Positions 18,840 to 28,139 of a DNA stretch of 64,000 nucleotides are shown here, in pieces. The notes beneath the pieces were generated by a model. That model had not been told where the DNA came from. It ran no database searches and saw only the letters and a list, made by a program, of their open reading frames with translations. How positions within the stretch are numbered: the stretch's first letter is position 1; each line of letters opens with the position of its first letter. Position numbers and translations under genes: made by a program. This stretch comes from Acidimicrobium ferrooxidans DSM 10331. Its GTDB lineage: Bacteria; Actinomycetota; Acidimicrobiia; Acidimicrobiales; Acidimicrobiaceae. The DNA lies in NCBI RefSeq assembly GCF_000023265.1, contig NC_013124.1, positions 2,094,158 to 2,158,157 of the forward strand, read 5' to 3'.

Positions 18840-20284
18840 ATGAGGACTCGTCGACCGAGCGCAACACGCGTCCTTAGCACGGGGGCAAGGACACGACTCC
18901 TCGCCGTGGCGACCGCATGCGTGAGCCTTGCTCGCTGTGCGTCGACGGCCGATGCCCACCACGCGAGCGACGCCGGTCCTCCGACCGTTGCGGTGAGCTC
19001 GGTCGCGAGTCCGACCCGCTCGCGTTCGCAGCGCTCGCCAGCGCCCACAGCACCTGTCCGCCTCACCGCCTCCGATACCACGTGGCTCCAAGAGCCCGGC
19101 TCGGGCATCGGTCCCTGGATGCAAGCCATCGACGGTGCTCGCCACGTCATCGAGTTGAACGAGTACCTGCTGACGAGCCCCGAGGTGCTGGGCGCACTCC
19201 GCGACGCCGCTGCTCGAGGCGTGGCCGTCTACGTGATCATCGACGGTCATCCCTACGACGACGCAGCAGCACCGAGGATCGCCACCACCGCCCTCGCTGG
19301 CAGCGGTGTGCTCGTGCGCGAGGCGCCTCGACGCTTCGAGGGCGCCTACGCGTTCGACCACGCCAAGTACCTCGTCGTCGACCCAGGCAGCGCGCGCGAG
19401 CGCGCGATCCTCGGCTCTCAGAACGCCACCACCGCAGCTTTCGGCAACGACCAGGCCGAGGATGCGATCGAGACCTCGAGCCCGAGCATCGTCACGGCCC
19501 TCGCAGCGATCTTTCGCGCCGACTGGCGTGGCGTACCCGTCGGGCCCGGTCCGCGGGCGGTGCTCGTGGTCTCGCCAGGATCGCAGCCGGCGATCGCGTC
19601 GTTGCTCTCCACACCGGGCCCATCGCCGTCACCGCAGAAGAGCTCGGCGACGCTCCTGTGCTCTCTGGCGCCCTCGAACGTGACGGCCCCGAGGCACGTC
19701 TCCTCGTCGCGGGTCCCCTCGGCGCGGCGGCCGCACGGCGAGCGGCCGCGCTCGCGGCTTCCGGCGTCCAAGTGCGCACGCTCACGCATCCCTACGTCCA
19801 CGCCAAGCTCATCGTGACCGCCGACGCGACCTTCGTCGGATCGCAGAACTTCTCCGTCGTGTCGATGAACGACAACCGCGAGGTCGGCGTCATCACCGCC
19901 AACCCGACGGTGCATGCGCTGGCGCTCGCGTGGTTCGACGACCTCTGGAGCCACGCGAGCGTGGTCGCCCCCACGTCGACTCCGGCAGCCCGATCTGCTC
20001 CGTCCCAGTCGGCTCCACCCCCGCCTGCTGCGACCACACCCGCGCCGTCGACACCGGCCGCAACGAGCCAAGCTCCCGCACCTACGAGCGATGGCGGCGA
20101 CGCTCCCTGGATCCCCTACGGCGCGACCGAGTCGCAGGTCGAGGCGCTGTGGGGCGCCCCGGGCTCCATCACGACCACGGTCGACGACGGTGAGCCAGAG
20201 GTGGTGTGGAACTACGCGGCCGGTTCGGTCGACTTCGAGAACGGCACGGTGGTTGACGTCGACCGAGCGCCCGACGACGACTGA
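18840..20284 (+). CDS. Exported phospholipase D-like protein, interrupted by a -1 frameshift
   Basis: One protein of about 481 aa spread over two frames. The first frame (18840 to about 19620) has an export signal (RTRLLAVATACVSLARC) and the first PLD motif HAKYLVVDPGS followed by ILGSQNAT; the second frame (about 19616-20284) has the second PLD motif HAKLIVTADATFVGSQNFS, a Pro/Ala/Thr linker, and a C-terminal domain WIPYGATESQVEALWGAPGS. Both HKD motifs are needed for one PLD active site, so neither frame alone could work. At the natural junction the sequence G-GGC-CCA (19616-19622) fits the X-XXY-YYZ slippery pattern in the correct phase, and slipping back one base restores the second frame. 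Alternatives are a real inactivating mutation or a sequencing error in GGGCCC. Confidence 0.7.
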
Positions 20285-20617
20285 GGCGACGACGTCGTCC
20301 GCGCCCACGATCGGACGGCGGCCATCGACTGCTCGGGACAGGTGGTCGGCACCTGTCGACGTCGAAAGACGAGCGGGCTGTCCGCGACCGTCACCGCGAG
20401 CATCCGGCCCCGTTCCAGCGCCGCTGTCAGCGCGAGCGGCTCCGACCCCGCCTCGACACGCTGAGTCGATCGTATGGCTCCCACCGTCACGGCAAGCATC
20501 CCGGTCCCCGTCACACGCCCGGGTCGCACGCTCGGCGAGCCCGGACCCGACGACGGTGCGCGAGGTAGCGCCGTCATCGCTGGCGAACTCCGACACCGCG
20601 AGCACACGCGCGCCCCG
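20285..20617. other. Region with possible degraded small reverse-strand ORF
   Basis: No intact gene. On the minus strand two adjacent frames give sensible-looking fragments (LAVSEFASDDGATSRTVVG, then MLAVTVGAIRSTQRVEAGSE) with GC-rich third positions, as if a short gene had been split by a frameshift. Too weak to call. Confidence 0.25.
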
Positions 20618-21628
20618 CTACGACCCTTCGACGAGCCCCACCACCGCATCCTCGAGGACACTGCGGATCACGTCTGGGTCCTGGTGCTCACGCAGCGCCA
20701 TCCAATGACTGCCGTGGGTGCCGTCGTCGCACACGGACTCGATGCGGATGGCCGCCGAGCGCCCCCGCCTCGAATGCTCCAGCCAGGCCTCGACAGTACC
20801 CATCGTCGTCTCGATCGCCACGTGGCCGGCCTCCTTCAGCTCGACGGCCGCGCGCCCGACGAGGTCGACGACCCACGGCTCGACCCGGACGACCGGATCG
20901 GTCGGAACAGCAGGGAGCGCCTCGAGATGGACCTCCGCGAGCAGGGCATCGATGAGTGCAGCGCTCCCTGCGACGTAGGTCCAAGGCAGATCGATCTCCG
21001 ATGCGACGAACCACGCCCGATCGCGGGGCCACGCCAGGTTGGCGGTCTGGTATCGGCCGAGGCCACGGGTGGCACTGATCGCCTCGACAGGACCCACGTA
21101 GCAGAGGTAATCGCGCTCGGGAAGGTGCAGGCGAGGTCCCTCGCGCACGGCTGCCGGGATCGGATCGGGCAGCGGTTCTGGCACCGCGCCGGGTGCTGCA
21201 AGCAGCATGCCGCCAAAGCCGTAGCCGTCCCAGAGGCCGAAGCAGCAGTCCTCCGGCGTCGACGTGTGCTCGCGCAGGAGTCTGGCGAGCGCGTCCGCGT
21301 CGGGACGAGCGAGCCTGCCTCGCGCTGGCCCCTGGCTGCGCCACGGTGCCGGCGCCTCAGGACGTACCCGTGGGAACGCGATGGAGTGGAACTGGGCGTC
21401 GGGACGGAGCGTCGTACCGGCCCACCGAGCGACGTCCGACCAGCGAACCAACCGGCCATCCGCCTCTGGCTCCTCGACGGGATGAAGGATCCGGGCATAG
21501 GCCCCAAAGCCAGCCGGGACCACCGAGGTGATCGAACCACCGCCGAACGGCCCGAGCCGACCCGCGATCCAGTCCCAGTCTCCGTTCGGACTGACCCATC
21601 TCGCTGGTGCTGTGAGCTGCCTCGCCAT
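20618..21628 (-). CDS. Conserved-looking hypothetical protein
   Basis: 336 aa from the ATG at 21628 (MARQLTAPARWVSPNGDWDW); the frame extends upstream but without plausible coding sequence. The protein is soluble, Trp-rich and has no signal peptide. Notable segments: WVSPNGDWDWIAGRLGPFGG, ATTLRPDAQFHSIAFPR-like middle, CCFGLWDGYGFGGMLL and AWFVASEIDLPWTYVAG. Layout resembles uncharacterised actinobacterial proteins of similar length; I do not recognise a domain and assign no function. Confidence 0.7.
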   Translation of the reverse strand: MARQLTAPARWVSPNGDWDWIAGRLGPFGGGSITSVVPAGFGAYARILHPVEEPEADGRLVRWSDVARWAGTTLRPDAQFHSIAFPRVRPEAPAPWRSQGPARGRLARPDADALARLLREHTSTPEDCCFGLWDGYGFGGMLLAAPGAVPEPLPDPIPAAVREGPRLHLPERDYLCYVGPVEAISATRGLGRYQTANLAWPRDRAWFVASEIDLPWTYVAGSAALIDALLAEVHLEALPAVPTDPVVRVEPWVVDLVGRAAVELKEAGHVAIETTMGTVEAWLEHSRRGRSAAIRIESVCDDGTHGSHWMALREHQDPDVIRSVLEDAVVGLVEGS

Positions 21629-21741
21629 GAGCACATGGTAGCTCGCCCCGAGCTGCGGCGACGGCTCATGGGCGCCCCCCGTCGCCGCGACGGTGCCCGC
21701 GGTACAGACTGAAGCTCGCCTTCGCACCTTCCCACACGTGT

Positions 21742-21772
21742 GAGGGCACCCGGTCTCGTGCCGGGTGCCCTC
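21742..21772 (-). terminator. Intrinsic terminator after the APC permease
   Basis: 12-bp perfect stem GAGGGCACCCGG / CCGGGTGCCCTC with a 7-nt loop, 10 bp past the permease stop. Confidence 0.8.
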
Positions 21773-21782
21773 GAGGTCCGCG

Positions 21783-23426
21783 CTACGACTGCTCGACGGG
21801 GGTGGCAGCGCCGTCCGTCTGGTCGAGCTCACGGCTCGCCGTGGCGGCCGCGATAGAGATGTGCGGCCGGGCGATAGCAAAGTACACCGCCCCGATCACC
21901 ACGATGACGAAGACGACGAGCAGCGTGAGCCAGTCGAAGTTGAACAGTGCGCCGCGAGGTGAGTTGAGCCCGGTGGGGGCGACGATGTTCACGATCATCG
22001 CCACGCCGTAGATCAGCCCCAGCACCGCCACCGGGACGGCCCAGCGGCCGAGCTGGAACGGACCTTCTGGACGCCACCCTCGCAACCGTGCGATGAGGTA
22101 AGCGAGCACCACCATCTGGAACGAGATGTAGATGCCGGACACACCGAAGCTCACGAGCGCAGAGAGGGCGTTCACGTGTGCTGGATAGGTGATGAAGCCG
22201 ATGTGGATCGGCTTCGACGGGGTGAAGTGCACGAGGAACGACAGCAGTTCCGGGATGATGGCCGCGATCAAGATGGCGCCCACCGGGGTGCGACGGCGTG
22301 GCGAGATGCGGCGGATGAAGTGCCACCCCGGGACGGCGTGGTCTCGGGCGTAGGAGAACGCGAGACGAGCTCCTGCGCCTTGCACCGCCGTGCCGCACGA
22401 GAAGAACGCGAAGGTGATCACGAGCAAGATGAGATCCTGGAAGAGCTTGGACGAGATCGCCGCACTCAAGATCGCAGGGACGCCCCCCGTCGCCGCGAGC
22501 GCGAGGCCCTTCGGCCCTGACGGGATCGCCAGGTCGAGTGCTGCGACGAGGATCATCGACACGAGCCCTCCGACGACGAGCGCGCTCACCATCGCGCGCG
22601 GCACGCGACGCTGCGCGTCGACGACCTCTTCGGCGACGTCGCCCGCACTCTCGAACCCATAGAAGATGTAGACCGGACCGAGGATCGCGATCAACGCCGC
22701 ACCGGTCCACCAGTGCCCGATGAAGTTGACCCCGAGCGGATTCGTTGCGACGTGCGTCGTCCCAGCGCTCGAGAACAGATACGAGAACGAGTGGTGCGTC
22801 GCCACGGAGAACAAGATCACCGCGACGCCCAGGGTACCGAGCACTTCGAACCACGTGCCGATCCGCGAGATCGAACCGAGGAAGCGAACGCCGAAGATGT
22901 TGAAGGCGGTCTGGACGACGAGGAACCCGGTCGAGATGAGCAGGATGTCATTCGGAGCCGCGCCATCCCAGTGGGTGCCGAACACGTTGTTGACGAGCGA
23001 GGCGAAGTACCCAGGCACGCCGGTGTCCACGCTCGCTACCGTGATGATGAGCGCCCAGCCGTACATCCATCCGACCCACCAGCCGTAGCCGTTGCCGAGC
23101 AGGCGCTTCGACCACTGGAACAGTGCCCCGGCAATGGGATAACTCGAGCCGAGCTCGCCGAAGACGAGCGCGACGAACAGCTGGCCGATCACCACGACGG
23201 GGATGAGCCACAGGTAGGCAGGCCCTGCCGACCCCACGCTGAGCGCGTACAACGAGTAGACCCCGACGACCGGTGAGAGGTAGCAGAACGCGACCGAGAA
23301 GTTCTCGAACAGCGTCATCACGCGGTCGAGCTCTTGGCGATAACCAAGCTCTGCGAGCCTCGCGGCGTCAGGATCGTGGTGGTGATGGTGGGAGGCGAGT
23401 TCGTCCTCCCATGGTCCTTCAGGCAT
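21783..23426 (-). CDS. APC-superfamily amino acid / GABA-type permease
   Basis: 547 aa with about 12 membrane helices. The first helix carries the family motif in NFSVAFCYLSPVVGVYSL, and ELGSSYPIAGALFQWSKRLLG matches the E(L/F)xSxxPxxGGxYxW motif of the amino acid/choline (UGA4/GabP-like) group. The N-terminus has a short His run (ASHHHHHDPD), an odd feature that could bind metal. A GGGGGAG ribosome site precedes the ATG. Imports an amino acid or amine; the specificity is unknown. Separate terminator at 21742-21772. Confidence 0.88.
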   Translation of the reverse strand: MPEGPWEDELASHHHHHDPDAARLAELGYRQELDRVMTLFENFSVAFCYLSPVVGVYSLYALSVGSAGPAYLWLIPVVVIGQLFVALVFGELGSSYPIAGALFQWSKRLLGNGYGWWVGWMYGWALIITVASVDTGVPGYFASLVNNVFGTHWDGAAPNDILLISTGFLVVQTAFNIFGVRFLGSISRIGTWFEVLGTLGVAVILFSVATHHSFSYLFSSAGTTHVATNPLGVNFIGHWWTGAALIAILGPVYIFYGFESAGDVAEEVVDAQRRVPRAMVSALVVGGLVSMILVAALDLAIPSGPKGLALAATGGVPAILSAAISSKLFQDLILLVITFAFFSCGTAVQGAGARLAFSYARDHAVPGWHFIRRISPRRRTPVGAILIAAIIPELLSFLVHFTPSKPIHIGFITYPAHVNALSALVSFGVSGIYISFQMVVLAYLIARLRGWRPEGPFQLGRWAVPVAVLGLIYGVAMIVNIVAPTGLNSPRGALFNFDWLTLLVVFVIVVIGAVYFAIARPHISIAAATASRELDQTDGAATPVEQS

Positions 23427-23618
23427 GCTCCCCCCTTGGCTTCGTAGTCATCATCCGACGGATGCGCCGCCATCTGCGCGGCGCGGATTCAAGCGACGGC
23501 GACCTCTCCGTCGCAACTCGGTGCGTGGGCACGATCGCGCACCCGGCTCCTCGACATCGTCCTGGCAATCCCCCTCCTTCGCTCCACGCTCACCCCCTGT
23601 CTGAGCGTTGGCCCGATC

Positions 23619-23891
23619 CTACTCCTCCGTTGCACCTGGTGACACGGACGTTTCGCCGAGCTCCGATCCGTTGACGACCGTTCGGGCGAAGTGGCGATGC
23701 ATCCAGGCCAGGTACTCGCCCCGGGCCGTCACGATACGGGTGAGGTCCCAGCGCGGGATGGCTTGTTGGGGGACCGACGGGGCCATGAGTCGCGGATCGA
23801 CCTCGAACACGTGCTCGAAGCGTTGGACGACCACATCGGTGATCCGCCGTGGCGTGGGGAGGTCGAACTCGTCGCGAGAGCGAAAGCTCAC
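23619..23891 (-). CDS. Small protein encoded at the end of the oxidase operon
   Basis: 90 aa, GTG start at 23891 overlapping the TGA of the FAD oxidase (GTGA), a hallmark of translational coupling and the reason for this start. Sequence is soluble and mixed (FDLPTPRRITDVVVQRFEHV, then RWDLTRIVTARGEYLAWMHR). No known domain recognised. Its tight linkage suggests a role as a small subunit, assembly factor or electron-transfer accessory of the oxidase pair upstream. Confidence 0.65.
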   Translation of the reverse strand: MSFRSRDEFDLPTPRRITDVVVQRFEHVFEVDPRLMAPSVPQQAIPRWDLTRIVTARGEYLAWMHRHFARTVVNGSELGETSVSPGATEE

Positions 23892-25402
23892 AGCTGGCCC
23901 CCTTGGAACACGTTCCCCTTGCGGAAATGGTACTTGCCGGGATTCAAGATGCCGTGCGGATCGAGTGCCTCCTCGATCGCGTCCATGATGGCCAGGCTTC
24001 CCTCGAGCTCCTCGGGAACGACGTCGACATCGCCGGCGCGGCAGGCGCCGTGGCAGGCAGAGATCGACCCCCCGGCGCCGACGGCAACCCGAGCGATGGC
24101 TCGCTTGGCCTCGACCCACGCGTCCCACATCCCGTCGTCGAGCACCTGCTCCCAGATACCGACGTCGATCTCGACGAGGTAGTCGACGCCGGTATCGGCG
24201 CTGGTGTAGGCGAACGTACCCCAGTCGTCGAAGGCGTCGTAGCGACGTCGCAGCTCCTCCACGATCGCATGCCATTGCCTGGTGACGGAGACAATCTCCG
24301 GGTGATTGAGGGCAGCGTCCTCGCAATGCCACCCCATCGGCACGACGGTGCCGTCGAGTCGGCGCCCATGGAGCGGTGTTGCGTAGCGATCGTGGCGTGA
24401 GGCCCAGTCGCCTTGGGAGATCTCGTCGCCGAGGTAGCGTCCGCCGAGGTCGGCGGCGATGCGCCAGAGCCGTCGCCCACCCGCGCGCACCTCGTCCTCC
24501 CAGCCATACAAGGCCGTACAGACCACCGAGCGCACCGAGGCGGGCTGGGGGATGTAGGCCTCGTCGTCGCGGCGCAGGTAGGCGACCTTGGCCTCGTCGA
24601 AGAGGACGGCGCCCGCGAACGTTGCGACCCCGGCGCCAGCGAGGGCGTCGACGCACTGGTGGGCATCCTCGTAGCGTGCAAAGCCCCAGAAGAGGGAGAG
24701 CTCGGCCTCTGGCTTCGGGTAGAGCTTCAGCGTGACCTCGGTGGCGATCCCGAGCGTGCCCTGATGGCCCATGAACAGCTGCTTGAGCGAGAGACCCGTG
24801 GAACTCTTCGAGATCTTCGGTCCGCCACCGTCACCGATGCGCACCACGCGCCCGTCTGCCAGGACACACAGGAAACTGAGGACCAGATCGCGGGTGTGGC
24901 CGAAGCGGGCGCCGATCAGCGACCAGCCGCTCGTGCCGATCCTGCCGCCCACCAGGCTGGTCGGGTACGACGCCGGATCGTCGGGATAGAACAAGCCGAA
25001 CGGGGCGAGCGCCTCGTTGAGCTTGAGCATGTTGACCCCCACCCCGACCGTGGCGGTGCGACGCAGGGGATCGATCTCGTAGATCTGGCCGAAGCCCTTC
25101 ATGTCGAGCAGGATGCCGCCGTGTTCGGGGACCGCACCATCGGTGAGTCCGGTGCCGCCAGCGCGCGCGACGACCGGCACGCGCCGCTCGTTCGCGAGCG
25201 CGAGGATCGCAGATACCTCCTCGGTGGTGTGCGGCAGCACGACGACCTGCGGAAGGTGCTCCCGCCACCGATGGACCGGAAACGGCGCCGGGACGCGCGT
25301 GCGCGCGAGGCGCGCCCCCGCATCGGTACGAACGCGGTCGGGACCCACGATCGCGCTGAGCTCGGCGACGAGCCCCTCGTCGAGACCCACGGCGAGGCTC
25401 AT
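23888..25402 (-). CDS. FAD-linked 2-hydroxyacid oxidase/dehydrogenase (GlcD / D-lactate dehydrogenase type)
   Basis: 504 aa from the ATG at 25402, which overlaps the upstream TGA (ATGA). A PCMH-type FAD domain is visible at about 45-225 (VVLPHTTEEVSAILALANE, VARAGGTGLTDGAVPEHGG, GTSGWSLIGARFGHTRDLVL), followed by a C-terminal FAD-oxidase domain ending in the conserved ALDPHGILNPGKYHF. Together with the adjacent CCG-type Fe-S protein it forms a membrane-linked oxidase for a 2-hydroxy acid such as D-lactate or glycolate; the substrate is inferred only from family. Confidence 0.88.
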   Translation of the reverse strand: MSLAVGLDEGLVAELSAIVGPDRVRTDAGARLARTRVPAPFPVHRWREHLPQVVVLPHTTEEVSAILALANERRVPVVARAGGTGLTDGAVPEHGGILLDMKGFGQIYEIDPLRRTATVGVGVNMLKLNEALAPFGLFYPDDPASYPTSLVGGRIGTSGWSLIGARFGHTRDLVLSFLCVLADGRVVRIGDGGGPKISKSSTGLSLKQLFMGHQGTLGIATEVTLKLYPKPEAELSLFWGFARYEDAHQCVDALAGAGVATFAGAVLFDEAKVAYLRRDDEAYIPQPASVRSVVCTALYGWEDEVRAGGRRLWRIAADLGGRYLGDEISQGDWASRHDRYATPLHGRRLDGTVVPMGWHCEDAALNHPEIVSVTRQWHAIVEELRRRYDAFDDWGTFAYTSADTGVDYLVEIDVGIWEQVLDDGMWDAWVEAKRAIARVAVGAGGSISACHGACRAGDVDVVPEELEGSLAIMDAIEEALDPHGILNPGKYHFRKGNVFQGGQL

Positions 25403-26637
25403 CGGACCCACCCCGGCACCTCGATGGGCGCACCACACGAGATCGCGACCAGCTCGAGCAGGTCGATGACCGCCATGCCCCGCTCGGCGCCCGCGTTCGA
25501 GAGCGGCCGCTCCGCCCAGGGGCAGGCGGTCACGACGGCGTTGACCTCGAGGTCCGCCGCGCGCGCCACCCGCCGACGCGAGAGCTCGGCCGTCACCTCG
25601 GGGCGTGCGATCGCGAGCCCCCCGCCGCCTCCCGAGCAGTAGCTCCACTGGGTCACCCGATCCTCGTCGACGAACTCGAGACCCGGGATCGACGCGAGCA
25701 GCGCACGGGGCTCAACCCAGATCCCCTTGCGCTTGTTCAGTCGACAGGGATCGTGGTAGGTCACGCGGGTGTTGATGGGGAGCGTCGGAGTGAGGCGCCC
25801 CTCGCGCACCCAACCCGCGACGAGATCCAACGCGAGGACCACCTCGACGTCGTAGTCGTCGCCGAAGTAACGGGGGTAGTCCTCCGTGAAGGAGATGTAG
25901 TCGTGTGGATCGAGCACCACGATGCGTCGCGCACCCGCTCGCCGCCAATCGGCCACGTTGTGCTCGGCGAACCGCCGCGCCTGATCCGCATAGCCCATCT
26001 CAGCTGCGGGTCCGCCGCAGCACCAGGGCTCTGGCTGGAGCCCGATCGGCTCCCCGGCGGCCTTGAAGAGCCACGCGACGGCCTGTGGGAGGCTCGTGCG
26101 GTAGAAGGCGGCCTCGCAGTCGACGAAGAGCACCGTGTCACCTCCGAACGGAAGGTCGAACGAACTCGCCCACGCCCTGGAGAGCTCCACGCCGACCTCG
26201 GCAACCACGGGCTCGTGGCGATCGCGATCGGTTGCCGCGTTCCACGCCGACCACGCAGGTTCCTCGACACCTCGATCGACGGCGAGCGTGCGCGCTGCAC
26301 GAACGACGTCGACCGTGCGCGTGCGGAAGCGGTAGAAGTCGCCGACGAACAGCGTGTTCGGACACCGGAGCTCGCAGGCACCGCACATGGTGCAGTTGAC
26401 GTAGTCGCGAGCGACGTCCTCGAACTCGACCAGGCCCTGCTCCATCGCGACGATGTTCGCGTGGAACGCCGTGGGAAGGTACGTCTCGTCGCGCGTGACC
26501 TGGTAGACGGGGCACACCTCCCGACAGAACTTGTGCCCGGACGAGTAGCAGTTGTAGGCCGCATTGCGCCACGACTCGACGAAGGCTTCGTCCGTGGCTG
26601 GCCTCGCGGCGTCGTCGCTGCGATGCTGGATGTCCAT
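25399..26637 (-). CDS. Fe-S electron-transfer subunit with CCG domains (GlcF/GlpC/LutA type)
   Basis: 412 aa. The N-terminal region carries two cysteine clusters for 4Fe-4S centres (CYSSGHKFCREVCPVY and CTMCGACELRCPNTL), and the C-terminal part has two cysteine-rich CCG motifs (PWCCGGPAAEMGY with YHDPCRLNKRKG, and YCSGGGGGLA). This is the standard partner that takes electrons from the FAD oxidase to quinone. First gene of the minus-strand operon; an inverted repeat 17-34 bp upstream of its start is a likely operator. Confidence 0.88.
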   Translation of the reverse strand: MDIQHRSDDAARPATDEAFVESWRNAAYNCYSSGHKFCREVCPVYQVTRDETYLPTAFHANIVAMEQGLVEFEDVARDYVNCTMCGACELRCPNTLFVGDFYRFRTRTVDVVRAARTLAVDRGVEEPAWSAWNAATDRDRHEPVVAEVGVELSRAWASSFDLPFGGDTVLFVDCEAAFYRTSLPQAVAWLFKAAGEPIGLQPEPWCCGGPAAEMGYADQARRFAEHNVADWRRAGARRIVVLDPHDYISFTEDYPRYFGDDYDVEVVLALDLVAGWVREGRLTPTLPINTRVTYHDPCRLNKRKGIWVEPRALLASIPGLEFVDEDRVTQWSYCSGGGGGLAIARPEVTAELSRRRVARAADLEVNAVVTACPWAERPLSNAGAERGMAVIDLLELVAISCGAPIEVPGWVR

Positions 26638-26653
26638 CGGTTCCCTCCCTAAA

Positions 26654-26671
26654 ACACCTGAAATCAGATGT
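26654..26671. promoter_or_regulatory. Putative GntR/FadR operator
   Basis: Inverted repeat ACACCTGA-AA-TCAGATGT (8-bp arms, one mismatch) in the 105-bp divergent intergenic region between the oxidase operon and the GntR-type regulator. Size and position fit autoregulated repression. Confidence 0.65.
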
Positions 26672-26742
26672 TAGATCCTTTCCAGTGTGCTGTCAAGCAC
26701 TCTCGAGGTGCACTCACACGACGATTTGGTAGGGTCATCTCG

Positions 26743-27480
26743 ATGCCTCGAGCCGCCGAGCACGTGCTCACGCACGTGCCGTTCTCATCGCTGCACGAGA
26801 CCGACAAGGTCGACCAGGTGGTCCAGCGGCTCGACCACGCCATCGCGGCCGGACTCCTTCCGACGGGCTCACGCCTGCCACCCGAAGCGCTCCTTGCCCG
26901 CATGCTCGGCATCTCGCTCACCACGCTGCGGGCTGCGCTCGGCATCCTCCGGCTCCGCGGCACGATCACGACGCGCCGAGGCCGCCAAGGCGGATCGGTC
27001 GTCACCGCCGACCCAGAGGCCGTGCGCGCCGCCGCGATCGCACGGCTTCGCACACTCGGTCCCTCCGAGGTTCGCGACGAGGGCGACCTCCATGCAGCGA
27101 TCCTCACGAGGAGCGCAACCCTCGCGGCCGAGCGCGCCACCGACGGCGAACGCTTGGCGCTCTCGCTGGCTGCGACCATGCTCGACGAACTCTCTCTGAT
27201 GCATGAGCTCCAACTCCATCTCGAACTGGTTGCACTGGCACAGTCGACGAAGCTCCTCGAGGTCGAACTCGACTGTCTCCTCTGGTTCGGAGGCTTCCTT
27301 CAGCTCCGCTCCGACACCGAGAGGAGCGCCATGCTGGCGTCACTCGGCAGCCTCGTGGCGGCGGTCGCCGAGGGAACCAGCGAGGAAGCCGGTCGACGCG
27401 CGCAGCGACACGCAGAGCGCATGACGCGATGGGTGCATGCCACCCTCATCGCCACGACGCATGAGGACGGCCAGCGATGA
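26743..27480 (+). CDS. GntR/FadR-family transcriptional regulator
   Basis: 245 aa from the ATG at 26743; a longer frame from 26668 is rejected since it would start inside the operator. N-terminal winged helix-turn-helix (about residues 19-85; TGSRLPPEALLARMLGISLT then LGILRLRGTITTRRGRQGGS) and a C-terminal all-helical FCD/FadR-like effector domain. Likely controls the divergent hydroxyacid oxidase operon in response to its substrate, as LldR/GlcC-type regulators do; this link is inferred from position and the operator. Confidence 0.85.
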   Translation: MPRAAEHVLTHVPFSSLHETDKVDQVVQRLDHAIAAGLLPTGSRLPPEALLARMLGISLTTLRAALGILRLRGTITTRRGRQGGSVVTADPEAVRAAAIARLRTLGPSEVRDEGDLHAAILTRSATLAAERATDGERLALSLAATMLDELSLMHELQLHLELVALAQSTKLLEVELDCLLWFGGFLQLRSDTERSAMLASLGSLVAAVAEGTSEEAGRRAQRHAERMTRWVHATLIATTHEDGQR

Positions 27481-28139
27481 GCCCACCAGACGTGCTCGAC
27501 GAGCTCATCGGCACGCTCGCGACTGCGATGAGCGACGTTCGAGCGCTGCTCGACGATCTCGCTCACGAGGCAGCGACCCACGACGCCGTCGAAGTGCTCG
27601 TGCGCCGCGAGCTATCGCGACCGGGCTCCATCGTGCTCGGGGCAGGCGTCATTCGAGCGGGCGGACGCGCCGACAGCCTCTGGTGGTGGTGGCGACGTGG
27701 AACCGTCACGAGCGAGCTACTCGTCGCCCTCGAGCCGACGTCGCTCACGTTCTACGACGTCGAGCACCAGCCATGGTTCCTCGAGCCCCTCCAATCAGGC
27801 ACACTGAACCTGGTCGGGCCCTACCTCGATCGCTCGGGGACGAACCTGATGGTCGTGACCGTCTCGAGGCCAGCCCCCGGCGCGCCGGCCGGCATCGTCG
27901 GCGCCGACCTCAGCCTCGACGCCATCTTCCGACTCCTCGTGGCGACACCGGCAGGACGCCAGCTCCCCTGGGTTCTCGAGAATCTCGAGGGCCGGGTGAT
28001 CGCCTCGGCCGACCCCGCGATCACCGTCGGTGAGCGCGACGTCGGACCGTGGCGAATCCAACGCGCCTGTCCGATGCTGCCGTGGCGCGTCGTCGTGCGA
28101 GCGTCCGCGGCAGCATCGGATTCCTTCGCGTCGGGCTAG
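27477..28139 (+). CDS. Cache/PDC-type sensor-domain protein without membrane anchor
   Basis: 220 aa, ATGA overlap with the regulator gene. The N-terminal helix is followed by a Cache-like fold: PWFLEPLQSGTLNLVGPYLD and MVVTVSRPAPGAPAGIVGAD with SLDAIFRLL, typical of double-PAS-like ligand sensors. No signal peptide, membrane helix or output domain. Probably senses a small organic acid and works with the co-transcribed GntR-type protein; this pairing is inference. Confidence 0.65.
   Translation: MSPPDVLDELIGTLATAMSDVRALLDDLAHEAATHDAVEVLVRRELSRPGSIVLGAGVIRAGGRADSLWWWWRRGTVTSELLVALEPTSLTFYDVEHQPWFLEPLQSGTLNLVGPYLDRSGTNLMVVTVSRPAPGAPAGIVGADLSLDAIFRLLVATPAGRQLPWVLENLEGRVIASADPAITVGERDVGPWRIQRACPMLPWRVVVRASAAASDSFASG

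Noticed and set aside
19418..20605. 395-codon reverse frame over the phospholipase gene
   Set aside because: Antisense shadow with low-complexity Asp/Gly/Arg content.
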